From contig BEHD01000017.1 of NCBI GenBank assembly GCA_002898355.1, forward strand, positions 1-42,906: a stretch of DNA of 42,906 nucleotides. Direction: 5' to 3'. Position numbers and translations under genes: made by a program. Below are positions 14,819 to 23,473 of this stretch, in pieces (within the stretch, counting starts at the first letter, position 1; each line of letters opens with the position of its first letter). Below the pieces are notes generated by a model. The model was not told the DNA's origin and did not search any database. It saw only the letters and a program-made list of their open reading frames with translations. This DNA comes from an archaeon HR01. Lineage in GTDB: Archaea; Thermoproteota; Nitrososphaeria_A; Caldarchaeales; Caldarchaeaceae.

Positions 14819-16387
14819 TTATCCGAGACACCGCCTCATAGTTGCTGCGGAGACGAGCTCGCCCCTAGCCGAGTCCATATCGCCCTCGAGATATGAGATG
14901 AGGAAGTTGTTGAGGATATTGCTGTATTTTCTGTCGGAGATCCTCTGGGGTCCAACCTTGACGCCGAGCTGCTCCTCGGCCGTTTGCAGGTCCTCCATGT
15001 AGAGGGGTAGGACGCTCTGGAGGGGTTTGAGGACCTCCGAGTCGGCCTCCCCACCCAGAATCATGTTGATGTTCTCGAGGCATGTGAGGGGTGCGACCCT
15101 GGCCAGGTCATCCCTTAATGTAGGGTATGCATCCATCAGAAGGTCCATCTCCTCATCCTCCAATCCCCTGAGCGCCCTCAACCCGATAAACTCCGGTGGG
15201 AGGCCGAGAGTGTAGAAGACACATGCGTAGGGTATCGCCCTCGGCAGCTCAACCGAGCCTATCCTCCTCGAGTATGAGAAGACCCCTATGTGGAGTTTTC
15301 TAGCCCTCCGTGGAGGCACAAGTCTTGACAGAGACGTTATTGTTGGAGCCGCCTCAGCCGAAAACTCCAGATAAGCTGTCCTGAGCTTCTCAACCACCTT
15401 GGAGAGGGTTTTCTCATCCATGCTGTCGGATGGTGGCAGAGGCTTCTCCGGCAGGCATCCGTTCAGCCTCTTAACAGCCTCCACAACCTGGGACTCGGCA
15501 TAGTCGTATCGGAAGGCTGACTGAATTGTAACTGTAGTGAAGGAGCCGTATTGTTTAAGGAATGTATCCAGCCTGTCGGGTGCTAGGCCTCCCCTGAAGG
15601 GCATCGTCCCCGCACCTATGATGGGGTGGATGGGGATGCCTGTCTCTTCTACAGCCTTGGACATCTTCTGGAGCGCCAGCCTTGTGAGGATGGTGGCGGT
15701 CAGCATGCCGTTGTTGAGGGCTGGGTCCGACCTAGCTATGAAAACCCTGAGATAGCGGGGTGACTGGAGCTCCACAAACCTTGTGACGATTCTGTCGAGG
15801 GAGCTGATGGATTCATAGTCTTCGAAGAGCGGTATAACCTCAATCCTCTCAGGCTTCACATCACCTATAACCTCCTTCAGCCTCATGTCGGGATAGTCTA
15901 TCGGTATCTCCCCTAGGGAGACAACTGCCTTCTGGTATGTGTTGACAAGCCTCACCATCTCGGCGGCCTTACTCACAAATGGGAGGATAACCTCGAAGAC
16001 CGGGGGTACGGTCTCGCATCCGTAGAAGAGCTGGGCGGCATCATAGTGTTTGGGTATGCTCTGGAGGGTCTCGAAGTAGACCTTCCTCTCAGCCGTCTCA
16101 AGGGATGGGTTGGGGATTCTGTAGGTTAGGAAGTAGTCCCTACCGATGAGATGCTCCCGGAAGAAGTCGGGGTGGCGGGTGTAGAGCTTCCTCACCACGT
16201 TGAGGTCCACATCCTTCCCCTCCGCATCCCACATCGCCTCCATACATCCCAGCCTGGACCAGCTCTGGAAAACCTCCTCCACCTCGTCGTCACCACCTAT
16301 CATCGGTGTGTCGAGCCAGGGAGGGGGCCTAACATGGTCAGGGTGTTGGGAGGCCATCGTCCTCGGTATGACACGCTCCTGAGACAC
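14819..16387 (-). CDS. ppcA: Archaeal-type phosphoenolpyruvate carboxylase
   Basis: This anaplerotic enzyme makes oxaloacetate from PEP and bicarbonate. It belongs to the short archaeal PepcA family (about 500 residues), not the 900-residue bacterial type. It carries the family N-terminus VIPRTMASQHPDHVRPPPW, the MEAMWDAEGKDVD segment, FEVILPFVSKAAEMVRL and GTMPFRGGLAPDRLD. The 522-residue length fits. The GTG start at 16387 is preceded by GGTGGG at suitable spacing. It lies 22 bp after the transporter permease gene on the same strand, so it is likely co-transcribed with the ABC transporter. A metabolic reason for that is not obvious, beyond feeding C4 carbon while nucleosides or other substrates are imported. 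Confidence 0.95.
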   Translation of the reverse strand: MSQERVIPRTMASQHPDHVRPPPWLDTPMIGGDDEVEEVFQSWSRLGCMEAMWDAEGKDVDLNVVRKLYTRHPDFFREHLIGRDYFLTYRIPNPSLETAERKVYFETLQSIPKHYDAAQLFYGCETVPPVFEVILPFVSKAAEMVRLVNTYQKAVVSLGEIPIDYPDMRLKEVIGDVKPERIEVIPLFEDYESISSLDRIVTRFVELQSPRYLRVFIARSDPALNNGMLTATILTRLALQKMSKAVEETGIPIHPIIGAGTMPFRGGLAPDRLDTFLKQYGSFTTVTIQSAFRYDYAESQVVEAVKRLNGCLPEKPLPPSDSMDEKTLSKVVEKLRTAYLEFSAEAAPTITSLSRLVPPRRARKLHIGVFSYSRRIGSVELPRAIPYACVFYTLGLPPEFIGLRALRGLEDEEMDLLMDAYPTLRDDLARVAPLTCLENINMILGGEADSEVLKPLQSVLPLYMEDLQTAEEQLGVKVGPQRISDRKYSNILNNFLISYLEGDMDSARGELVSAATMRRCLG

Positions 16388-16409
16388 CTATCCCACCGTC
16401 AGCCTGTCT

Positions 16410-17396
16410 TTACTCCCTCGAATAGGGCTTGCCTAGGGAGGCTGGGACCCCTATCCTCTTCCTCACACTCTCCAGAGAGAGGAGAACCAGCGTAGCTATA
16501 GTGACGATATAGGGCAGCATTAGGAGGAACTGGGGTAGCTGGGCTGCTACACCGAGAACCTGAAGCCTGAACTGGAGGGCTTCAACCCCTCCGAAGAGGT
16601 AGGCGCCGAGGATGGCTCTTAAAGGATTCCAGGTGGCCAGTATTACGAGGGCTAGGGCGATAAACCCCCTGCCCTGGGTCATCCCCTCAACCCAGAAGGG
16701 CTGATAGCCTATGAAGAGGTAGCTGCCGGCCAGGGCGCCCAACATACCGCAGACCACCATGGAGATATACCTTATCCTGAAGACGTTTATACCCATAGCA
16801 TCGGACATGGCTGGGTTCTCACCTACAGACCTCAGTGAGAGGCCGAAACGTGTTTTGAAGAGGATAAACCACATAACTATCGCAAGTATCAGGGATAGGT
16901 AGACCAGGCCGTTCTGCCTGAAGAACATACCTCCCAGAACCGGTATATCCCGCAGGAACGGTATGGGTATGTCGGGGAGTTTTTCAGCTTCCTGTACGAT
17001 GAGATTTCTCTCCGGCGCTTCAGGGTTAAGAAAGAGTATTATCCCCCTTCTAATTGCCGCGTTTCCTAGGAGTCCACCCAGCCCAAGCCCCAATATGGTG
17101 ATGGCCAGGCCTACTACTATCTGATTCAGCCGCAGTGAAACTGTCAGGAATGAGTGGGCCAGCCCAAGTAAGAGTCCGGCGAGGAGCACCGCTAGGATTG
17201 CATATCCGTGTCCTAGGGCGTTGGTGACTATGAATGATACGGCGGCGCCTACAATCATCATACCCTCCATGCCTAGATTCAACACACCTGAACGCTCGGC
17301 ATATATCTCCCCTAGTGATGCTATTAGAAAAACGGTTCCCGCCTGGACAGCCCCGATGAGAACCGACTCAATCCATTCAACGGCTACCAAGCTCAT
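16410..17396 (-). CDS. ABC transporter permease, BMP/nucleoside type (NupQ/YufQ-like)
   Basis: This integral membrane permease of 328 residues has about eight to ten hydrophobic segments. The family pattern is typical: FLIASLGEIYAERSGVLNLG at the N-terminus, AVSFIVTNALGHG, LNQIVVGLAITILGLGLGG, and SLRSVGENPAMSDAMGINV in the cytoplasmic loop that contacts the ATPase. The gene overlaps the other permease by 4 bp, forming the ATPase-permease-permease part of one uptake system. Characterised relatives import purine nucleosides, and the adenine deaminase upstream is consistent with that. Some relatives import other sugars or cofactors, so the substrate is inferred. Confidence 0.88.
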   Translation of the reverse strand: MSLVAVEWIESVLIGAVQAGTVFLIASLGEIYAERSGVLNLGMEGMMIVGAAVSFIVTNALGHGYAILAVLLAGLLLGLAHSFLTVSLRLNQIVVGLAITILGLGLGGLLGNAAIRRGIILFLNPEAPERNLIVQEAEKLPDIPIPFLRDIPVLGGMFFRQNGLVYLSLILAIVMWFILFKTRFGLSLRSVGENPAMSDAMGINVFRIRYISMVVCGMLGALAGSYLFIGYQPFWVEGMTQGRGFIALALVILATWNPLRAILGAYLFGGVEALQFRLQVLGVAAQLPQFLLMLPYIVTIATLVLLSLESVRKRIGVPASLGKPYSRE

Positions 17397-18466
17397 ATCC
17401 TGATGGACACCCTATACCTCTTAATGAATTCAGCCACTATAATCATTATGAAGATTATGGCCTGAAAGACTTGGACTGCTGCGAAGGGTAGGTTGAGGGC
17501 TGCCTGTATAGTCTCTCCAGCCACAAGCAAGCCACCGAAGAAGACAGCGGCCGGTATGATAAGCCACGGGTTCAAACCTGCTAGGAAAGCCACTATTATA
17601 GCTGTGTAACCGTATCCGGGTGATGCCCTTGGTCTCAACCGTCCGATGAGGCCGCTCACCAATGTGAAGCCCCCTATCCCCGCCAGCCCACCCGCTATGA
17701 AGCTCCCTATCAGCAATGTCCTAAATATGGATATGCCGGCATATCTGGCCGCTTCGAGGTTCTGGCCGACAACCCTCATCTCAAAACCTAGGGTTGTTCG
17801 CTGCATAAGTCCGTAGACGAGGAAGGCGATCACAACCATAATCAACAGTCCTAAATAGCTTGAGTGGCCGAGGAAGGAATCCATTCTCGCATATTGGGGG
17901 AAGGGGATGGAGAGGGGGAAGCTGAAACCTTGCGGGTCCCTCCAAGGACCGTAGACCAGGAAATCCACAAACAATGTGGCCACATAGTTCAGCATCAGTG
18001 TGGGCAGTATCTCGTTGACATCCAGCCTTCCTCTGAGGAACCCTGGGAGGAGACAGTAGGCACCCCCGACGATGAATGCGGCCAAGACCATGGAGAGCAT
18101 GAGAAGCGGCTCCGGTATCAGGCCGTAGTAGGCGTGTATAAGCACCATCCCGGTGGCGGCGAACATCCCCATATATATTTGCCCTTCAGCCCCGATGTTC
18201 CAGAAGTTCATCCTGAAGGCGATGGACAGCCCTAACGCCGCCAGACCGATGGGTAGACCCCTCTGTACAGCCTGTAAAAGGGATGGGGGTGAGAGGAACA
18301 CCGAGACCACTGTGGAAAGGGTGCGGACGGAGTTGACGCCCATCATCTCGAAGACTGCGCTGGCGACGAGGAATGAGAGGAGTATGAACACGGCGCTGAG
18401 GGCTGCCGAAGTCCTTCTGGGTAGCTCAAGCCTCCTCTCTATCCTTATTCCCCGGGGAAGCCTCAT
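17393..18466 (-). CDS. ABC transporter permease, BMP/nucleoside type (NupP/YufP-like)
   Basis: This 357-residue permease partners the one encoded just downstream. Features of the family are visible: GLPIGLAALGLSIAFRMNFW, NIGAEGQIYMGMFAATG, VNEILPTLMLNYVATLFVDF, and the ATPase-contacting loop EMRVVGQNLEAARYAGIS. About eight to ten membrane segments are apparent. Its start abuts the ATPase stop (18466/18467), and it overlaps the next permease gene by 4 bp, so all three components should be translated together. Confidence 0.88.
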   Translation of the reverse strand: MRLPRGIRIERRLELPRRTSAALSAVFILLSFLVASAVFEMMGVNSVRTLSTVVSVFLSPPSLLQAVQRGLPIGLAALGLSIAFRMNFWNIGAEGQIYMGMFAATGMVLIHAYYGLIPEPLLMLSMVLAAFIVGGAYCLLPGFLRGRLDVNEILPTLMLNYVATLFVDFLVYGPWRDPQGFSFPLSIPFPQYARMDSFLGHSSYLGLLIMVVIAFLVYGLMQRTTLGFEMRVVGQNLEAARYAGISIFRTLLIGSFIAGGLAGIGGFTLVSGLIGRLRPRASPGYGYTAIIVAFLAGLNPWLIIPAAVFFGGLLVAGETIQAALNLPFAAVQVFQAIIFIMIIVAEFIKRYRVSIRI

Positions 18467-19999
18467 CTAAGCCTTTACCTCCGCACCCTTCACACCTGTC
18501 ATCATAAGCCCCACTTTTTCCAGGTCGAACTGCTGCCTCGGCAGCTCACCCACTATCTCACCCCTATACATCACTATGATTCTGTCGCTTAGAAGGAAGA
18601 GCTCCTCCAAGTCCTCTGAGAGCAGTATGATGCCCACACCCTTCTCCCTAGCCTCCACCAGCTTCCTCTGAACAAACTCGGTCGAAGCCACGTCCAATCC
18701 CTTACTTGGGTAGGCGGCCACTATGACCTTAATGTTGTCCTGGAGGTTTAGCTCCCTAGCAATTACGAGCCTTTGGATATTGCCGCCCGAGAGGTTGCCG
18801 GCCTTGGAGAACGGTGAAGGCGTGACTATGTTAAAATCCTTGATGATCTTTCCGGCCTCATCATAGACCGTCTTCCAGTTAATAAAAATCCGTTTGGAGA
18901 ACCTCCTATTTCTGTAGGACTTCAGGATTATATTTTCAGCAACGGTCATATCTGCAGCGGTATATCTTAGCGATTCTGCTGGTATGTATGCCACGCCCTC
19001 TCTTATGAAATCTGCAGACGGCCTGTTTGTCATCTCAACACCGTCCAGTAGAATTTTTCCGGCCCTCACCTTTCTCAGACCCACCAAAGCCTCTATCAGC
19101 TCCTCCTGGCCGTTACCAGACACCCCGGCCACACCCAATATCTCCCCCCTGAAGAGTCTGAGGGAGATGTTCTTAACCGCCAGCAACCCCTTATCATCCA
19201 ATATCTGTAGGCCTGAAGCCTCCAAGACCGGTTTCCCGCCAGCAGCCATGGGCCTAGCCTCCAACTCACTTAGCTCCCTCCCAACCATCAGAAAGGCCAG
19301 CTCCCTCTGATTCGTCTCCCTGGTGGGCTTCGTTACAATTGTTCGGCCCCTACGCATCACAGTCACTCGGTCGCTCACAGCCATAACCTCGTCCAGCTTA
19401 TGGCTTATTAGCACTACGCCCAAGCCCTGCGAAGCCATCTTCCTCAATGTCTGGAACAATACCACTGTCTCCTGCGGCGTGAGAACCGAAGTAGGCTCGT
19501 CGAGGATGAGTATCTCAGCCCCTCTGTAGAGGGCTTTAAGTATCTCCACCTGCTGCTTCTCACCCGCCGTAAGCTGCCATACCTTTGACGTGGGGCTTAT
19601 GCTCCAGCCATAATATTTTATCAGCTCGGACAGCCTCTCGTTTATCCTGCCAAATCTCAGAACAAATCCCACATCTCTAGCTCCGACGATGATGTTTTCC
19701 GCTACCGTGTGGGTGGGTATGAGCCTGAACTGTTGATGTACCATCCCTATGCCGAGGGATATGGCGTCTTTAGGCCCCCTAATCTGGACCCTACGGCCCC
19801 TGACAAAGATCTCGCCTGCGTCCGGGGTGTAGAGGCCATAGAGAATATTCATCAGGGTTGTTTTGCCTGCTCCGTTCTCGCCCAACAGTGCGTGAACCTC
19901 ACCTCTGAGGAGGGTGAAGCTGGCGGAGTCGTTGGCTAGAACGCCTGGAAACCTCTTGGTTATAGAGCGCATCTCGACAAGCTTCTCTGGGCTCTCCAT
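18467..19999 (-). CDS. ABC transporter ATPase with two nucleotide-binding domains (NupO/YufO-like)
   Basis: This 510-residue tandem ATPase drives the BMP-type importer. The first domain has Walker A GENGAGKT (residues 40-47), signature TAGEKQQVEILKAL and Walker B ILILDEPTSVL. The second has the degenerate Walker A GVSGNGQEEL, signature LSGGNIQRLVIARE and IKVIVAAYPSKGLD in place of a normal Walker B end. This asymmetry is normal for sugar- and nucleoside-type tandem ATPases such as RbsA and YufO. It is separated from the substrate-binding-protein gene by 61 bp that hold TATA-like elements, so it may also be transcribed from its own promoter. Confidence 0.92.
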   Translation of the reverse strand: MESPEKLVEMRSITKRFPGVLANDSASFTLLRGEVHALLGENGAGKTTLMNILYGLYTPDAGEIFVRGRRVQIRGPKDAISLGIGMVHQQFRLIPTHTVAENIIVGARDVGFVLRFGRINERLSELIKYYGWSISPTSKVWQLTAGEKQQVEILKALYRGAEILILDEPTSVLTPQETVVLFQTLRKMASQGLGVVLISHKLDEVMAVSDRVTVMRRGRTIVTKPTRETNQRELAFLMVGRELSELEARPMAAGGKPVLEASGLQILDDKGLLAVKNISLRLFRGEILGVAGVSGNGQEELIEALVGLRKVRAGKILLDGVEMTNRPSADFIREGVAYIPAESLRYTAADMTVAENIILKSYRNRRFSKRIFINWKTVYDEAGKIIKDFNIVTPSPFSKAGNLSGGNIQRLVIARELNLQDNIKVIVAAYPSKGLDVASTEFVQRKLVEAREKGVGIILLSEDLEELFLLSDRIIVMYRGEIVGELPRQQFDLEKVGLMMTGVKGAEVKA

Positions 20000-20013
20000 C
20001 CTGGAGCACCGAC

Positions 20014-20042
20014 GTATTTTAAAAGTTGGGAAGATATAAATA
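20014..20042 (-). promoter_or_regulatory. AT-rich promoter-like segment between binding-protein and ATPase genes
   Basis: Two TATA-like elements read on the minus strand: TTTTAAAATAC (20014-20024) and TTATTTATAT (about 20033-20043). They lie 20-38 bp upstream of the ATPase ATG (19999). Either could allow the ATPase-permease genes to be expressed at a different level from the binding protein. Confidence 0.35.
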
Positions 20043-20060
20043 AGGGTGGTGGTTGCAGCC

Positions 20061-21353
20061 CTAGACCTTCGGAAGCTCGCTCTCTATGTATTCTACGAAC
20101 CAGTTCATGTTCCAGAGCATATCCCTGTCGGCCCGTTGGTTGCCGCTTATCCTAGCCTCTCCCGCCTGGTCTCGGATAGGCACGCCGTCATTACCTTCAA
20201 CGCTGAAAGGCTCAAAGAGGAGCTCCTTCATCTCCTCATATCTCGCTTTGATAAGCTGCTGCCATTCGCTGGGTACCTGAGGTGCGAGGGGAGCCATCTG
20301 GAGGGTTCCGTCCACATTACCCATCGTGCTTTTATCAACCGGCTGGCGCCACCTGAACGGCATATAGTCACCAATCCTCGTCCATATATCAACAGACTGC
20401 CAGGTCCCTGTGGCCACCATCCTGTAGAATTCTAGGTATATGGGCCCCCAGTGGACTATCTGACCGGTAAGATGGGCGTTGGGGCCATACTGTCTCATAT
20501 CTCCGTAGTGGCTGAAGCTCCAGACCCTCCTCCCCTTCTGTGTTGTGTATTCTTCCGCCACCTGCAGAGTCGTGGGCGAGTCCTCAGTAAAGGCTAGAAC
20601 ATCCGCGTTCGATTCCTCGACTAAAGCGGTTGCGGCCTGACGGGTCTTGCCAGGGTCGAACCAGCTGAACAACCAGTTGACGTAGGCTTTGATGTTGCGG
20701 CCGGTTCTTCTCTTATAGGAGTAGTTGGCACCTAGAACAAATGCGTTAATATGCCTTATCACCTCCGGTATTGGGTGGGCCGCCACATACCCTACAACAC
20801 CTGTCTCGGTGACAGCTCCGGCAGCAAGTCCGTTGAGGTAGTAGAGCTGATAGAACTCCGCGAAGGCGCTACTCATATTCTTGGGGGCGTTACCCGCTGC
20901 GCCACTCCTGTAGCCTGAGATGTGGACAAAATATTTGTCGGGATACTTTGCCGCCACCTCAGCTGTAGGGTCCATGAATCCGAAGCTTGTGGTTATCACC
21001 AGGTCCGCTCCCTGCCTTATCAGGTTCTCTATTGCCCCAGCCGACTCGGCTTCGGGAACGCTTTCGATGTAGCTGCTTTCAACATTTCCAAACTGCTGGT
21101 CAGCCCACTTCCTGCCTAGGTCGTGGGCGTGGGTCCAGCCGAAATCCCCCACAGGCCCCACATAGATATATCCAGTCTTGATACGCTTTGTGACGGGGAC
21201 GGTCTCAGTTTTGACCACCTCCCTTGGAGGAGCCATAGCCTGTCCGCCAAGGTAGCCACCAATCCCTGCAACAACTGCAGCGGCCGCAACAGCTCCTGCT
21301 GCTGTAGCAGTTGAGACCCCGAGAAACTTCCTTCTAGATACTTTCTCTTTCAC
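20061..21353 (-). CDS. BMP family substrate-binding protein, Tat-exported (nucleoside-type)
   Basis: This extracytoplasmic binding protein feeds the ABC importer. The N-terminus has a Tat-like signal, SRRKFLG (residues 6-12) followed by a long Ala/Gly/Val hydrophobic segment. The mature part has the BMP/PnrA fold pattern: KTGYIYVGPVGDFGWTHAHD, ESAGAIENLIRQGADLVITT, then TGVVGYVAAHPIPEVIRHIN and a domain-2 stretch with NADVLAFTEDSPTTLQ. At 430 residues it is longer than PnrA (about 350), mostly at the C-terminus. The GTG start at 21353 is 25 bp from a TATA box and would be leaderless. Purine nucleosides are the usual ligand of characterised relatives, and adenine deaminase lies 48 bp upstream. 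Confidence 0.88.
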   Translation of the reverse strand: MKEKVSRRKFLGVSTATAAGAVAAAAVVAGIGGYLGGQAMAPPREVVKTETVPVTKRIKTGYIYVGPVGDFGWTHAHDLGRKWADQQFGNVESSYIESVPEAESAGAIENLIRQGADLVITTSFGFMDPTAEVAAKYPDKYFVHISGYRSGAAGNAPKNMSSAFAEFYQLYYLNGLAAGAVTETGVVGYVAAHPIPEVIRHINAFVLGANYSYKRRTGRNIKAYVNWLFSWFDPGKTRQAATALVEESNADVLAFTEDSPTTLQVAEEYTTQKGRRVWSFSHYGDMRQYGPNAHLTGQIVHWGPIYLEFYRMVATGTWQSVDIWTRIGDYMPFRWRQPVDKSTMGNVDGTLQMAPLAPQVPSEWQQLIKARYEEMKELLFEPFSVEGNDGVPIRDQAGEARISGNQRADRDMLWNMNWFVEYIESELPKV

Positions 21354-21373
21354 AAATTATTTTTCTCCCAATT

Positions 21374-21383
21374 GTATTTAAGC
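21374..21383 (-). promoter_or_regulatory. TATA box of the BMP binding-protein gene
   Basis: The minus strand reads GCTTAAATAC, centred 25 bp before the GTG start at 21353. It lies in the 48-bp gap after adenine deaminase. Confidence 0.5.
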
Positions 21384-21401
21384 TTATTTCCATTTTAGGT
21401 A

Positions 21402-23183
21402 TTACTCAACGATCAACGGTACGAACCGGAAGTTTACCGTGTCGAGCAGCCCCAGGTCTGTAATCCTTAGCTCCGGTAGGACGCTGAGGGATAGCAGTGA
21501 CATCGTCATGAAGGGTGAGACCCAGTCACACCCCATCTTCTCCCACAGCTCGTAGGTTTTGGAGAGCTTCTCAGCCACTTCCTCCGCAGGCTCCGGCGAC
21601 ATAAGGCCTGCTATCTGCAGCTCCACCCTAGCCTTCACCTCACCGTTCACAACAGTCACGATACCTCCACCCATCCTAGCGTTCTCGTTGGCCGCAACTG
21701 CCATATCCCTCTCATCCAACCCCAAGACCAGCAAGTTATGGCTGTCGTGGGCCACAGTGGATGATATAGCTCCCTCCTTGAAGCCGAAACCTGAGGTGAA
21801 GCCCACGGCCATGCTACCCCTAAGCCCGTGCCTCTCGATCACAGCCGTCTTCATCACAGGCCTGTCCGGGTCTGGCAAGATGTTGTGGTCCGACACCCTC
21901 AGCCCCTGGACTGTGTTTCTGGTGAGGACTTTCCCCTCTATAGCCTCGATAACCCTGACCACGGCCTCACCTCTGTCACGCGGATACCTTACCACAAAGT
22001 CTTCAGCTGTAAGGGTTTTCTTCAGCCTTACACTTGATGTGAACCTTTCAGGATATCTGTATCTGGGGAGCTGCTGGATGAGCCTCCCCTCCTTAGCCAC
22101 GAGTTTGCCGTAGGCATATACCTCCTCCACCCTGAACCTTGTCAGGTCACTTACAACCAGTATGTCCGCATACCTTCCAGGCGCTATGCTGCCCAGCTCG
22201 TAGGAGAGGCGGTATCTCTCAGCCGGGTTGATCGTGGCCATCTGGACAGCGGTCAGCGGGTCCACCCCCTCCTCTATAGCCCTCCTCACACAGTTATCCA
22301 TGTGGCCATCCCTCAGTATTGATGCAGGCTCCCGGTCGTCGGTGCAGAGGCATATATGGCGGGGGTCTATCCCCGTCTCTGTATAAGCCCTTATCGTATC
22401 CTTTATGTCCAGCCATGCCGATCCCTCCCTCAGATAGACATACATACCGTTTCTAAGCCTCTCCAAGGCATCTATCTTCCTCACGCTCTCATGGGTTGCG
22501 GTTATCCCTGCGCTGGCATATGCCGCCAGCTCCCTTCCCAGAAGCCCGGTGTCATGGCCCTCCACCAGCTTTCCAGCCTTAAGCGTCTCCGCAATCTCAC
22601 CGTGGACACCGCTATCACAGCTGAGGACCCCTGGGAAGTTCATCATCTCACCCAATGCTATCACCTCGGGAATCTGCATAGCCTCAGCGATCTCCCTAGG
22701 CCCTATCGATGCGCCGGCGGTCTCGAAGCCTGGGGCTGCAGGCACGCAGGATGGGTAGGTAACATATATTTTGAGGGGTAGTTCTCGCGACTCTTCAATC
22801 ATCAGCTTCACACCGTCAAGCCCGAAGACGTTGCCTATCTCGTGGGGGTCTATGAAGCATGTTGTGGTGCCGTGGGGAAGAACTATCCGGGCGAACTGGG
22901 TGACTGTGACCATGCTGCTCTCGATGTGGACATGGGGGTCGAGTAGGCCGGGAACGACATATCTTCCCCCCACATCGTGAACCACTGTGTCTGGGCCAAT
23001 ACATGGCCCGGCATCACCGACTAGGACAACCCTGTCAAACCTCACCGCCACATCCACACCCTCCAAAAGCTCCCTAGTATGCACGTTTACGAAGAGGCAG
23101 TTCCTGAGAACCAGGTCCGCCTTCTCCTGGCCGAGAGTCGTCCTCACAAGGCTCTTGGTGATCTCGTAAAGCTTTGTCGCCAT
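21402..23183 (-). CDS. ade: Adenine deaminase
   Basis: This amidohydrolase converts adenine to hypoxanthine and ammonia. It is full length (593 residues) with the AdeC arrangement: an N-terminal amidohydrolase domain whose metal-binding LDPHVHIESSMVT holds H84 and H86, GTTTCFIDPHEIGNVFG, GEMMNFPGVL, EGHDTGLLGREL, and a C-terminal domain with SSTVAHDSHNLLVLG and NGGI-type AARMGGGIVTVV equivalents. All recognisable motifs are intact. The ATG at 23183 has a TATA box about 29 bp upstream. It lies directly upstream of a nucleoside-type ABC importer on the same strand, suggesting a purine uptake and deamination unit. The hypoxanthine it makes is a substrate for the xanthine-dehydrogenase-type enzyme encoded at 36183-39830. 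Confidence 0.95.
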   Translation of the reverse strand: MATKLYEITKSLVRTTLGQEKADLVLRNCLFVNVHTRELLEGVDVAVRFDRVVLVGDAGPCIGPDTVVHDVGGRYVVPGLLDPHVHIESSMVTVTQFARIVLPHGTTTCFIDPHEIGNVFGLDGVKLMIEESRELPLKIYVTYPSCVPAAPGFETAGASIGPREIAEAMQIPEVIALGEMMNFPGVLSCDSGVHGEIAETLKAGKLVEGHDTGLLGRELAAYASAGITATHESVRKIDALERLRNGMYVYLREGSAWLDIKDTIRAYTETGIDPRHICLCTDDREPASILRDGHMDNCVRRAIEEGVDPLTAVQMATINPAERYRLSYELGSIAPGRYADILVVSDLTRFRVEEVYAYGKLVAKEGRLIQQLPRYRYPERFTSSVRLKKTLTAEDFVVRYPRDRGEAVVRVIEAIEGKVLTRNTVQGLRVSDHNILPDPDRPVMKTAVIERHGLRGSMAVGFTSGFGFKEGAISSTVAHDSHNLLVLGLDERDMAVAANENARMGGGIVTVVNGEVKARVELQIAGLMSPEPAEEVAEKLSKTYELWEKMGCDWVSPFMTMSLLSLSVLPELRITDLGLLDTVNFRFVPLIVE

Positions 23184-23206
23184 ATCGCCGTTCTGGAGGG
23201 CTCCCC

Positions 23207-23217
23207 TTTTTATATTT
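23207..23217 (-). promoter_or_regulatory. TATA box of ade
   Basis: The minus strand reads GAAATATAAAA, centred about 29 bp before the ATG at 23183. Confidence 0.45.
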
Positions 23218-23275
23218 CTTTCCCCTATACAGCAAATCTTATATCAGTTACCACACCATATAATGGAGGGAGAGG

Positions 23276-23425
23276 ATGTCCAACGCGGGGGTCGTCGCCG
23301 ACCTCCACAGGGAGAGGTATGGGAAGAAGGCTGAGGATGTCATATATACTGAGGAGGTCTGCCCGCTCTGCAACACCCGTGTTGACGAGTTCGGATACTG
23401 CGCCTGCGGAGGACAGGCGGACTAG
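23276..23425 (+). CDS. Small zinc-ribbon protein (49 residues)
   Basis: A short ORF begins at ATG 23276 with GGAGGGAGAGG immediately upstream and ends at TAG 23423-23425. TATA-like sequences (TTATATCAG at 23239-23247 and CATATAATG at 23257-23265) precede it. Its C-terminal half has two cysteine pairs, CPLCNTRVDEFGYCACG, which form a CxxC-(9)-CxC zinc-binding knuckle. The N-terminal half is charged and probably helical. It reads in the same direction as atpA and is 48 bp upstream of it. I do not recognise a family. Function is unknown; nucleic-acid or protein binding is the usual role for such ribbons. Confidence 0.6.
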   Translation: MSNAGVVADLHRERYGKKAEDVIYTEEVCPLCNTRVDEFGYCACGGQAD

Positions 23426-23429
23426 AATA

Positions 23430-23439
23430 GGGTTTTAAG
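23430..23439 (+). promoter_or_regulatory. TATA-like element upstream of atpA
   Basis: GGTTTTAAGG predicts a transcript starting near 23460. That leaves a short leader containing GGTGAGGGGAG before the ATA codon at 23474. Confidence 0.35.
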
Positions 23440-23473
23440 GTCCGACTTCTGGGGAAGGGTAAGGTGAGGGGAG

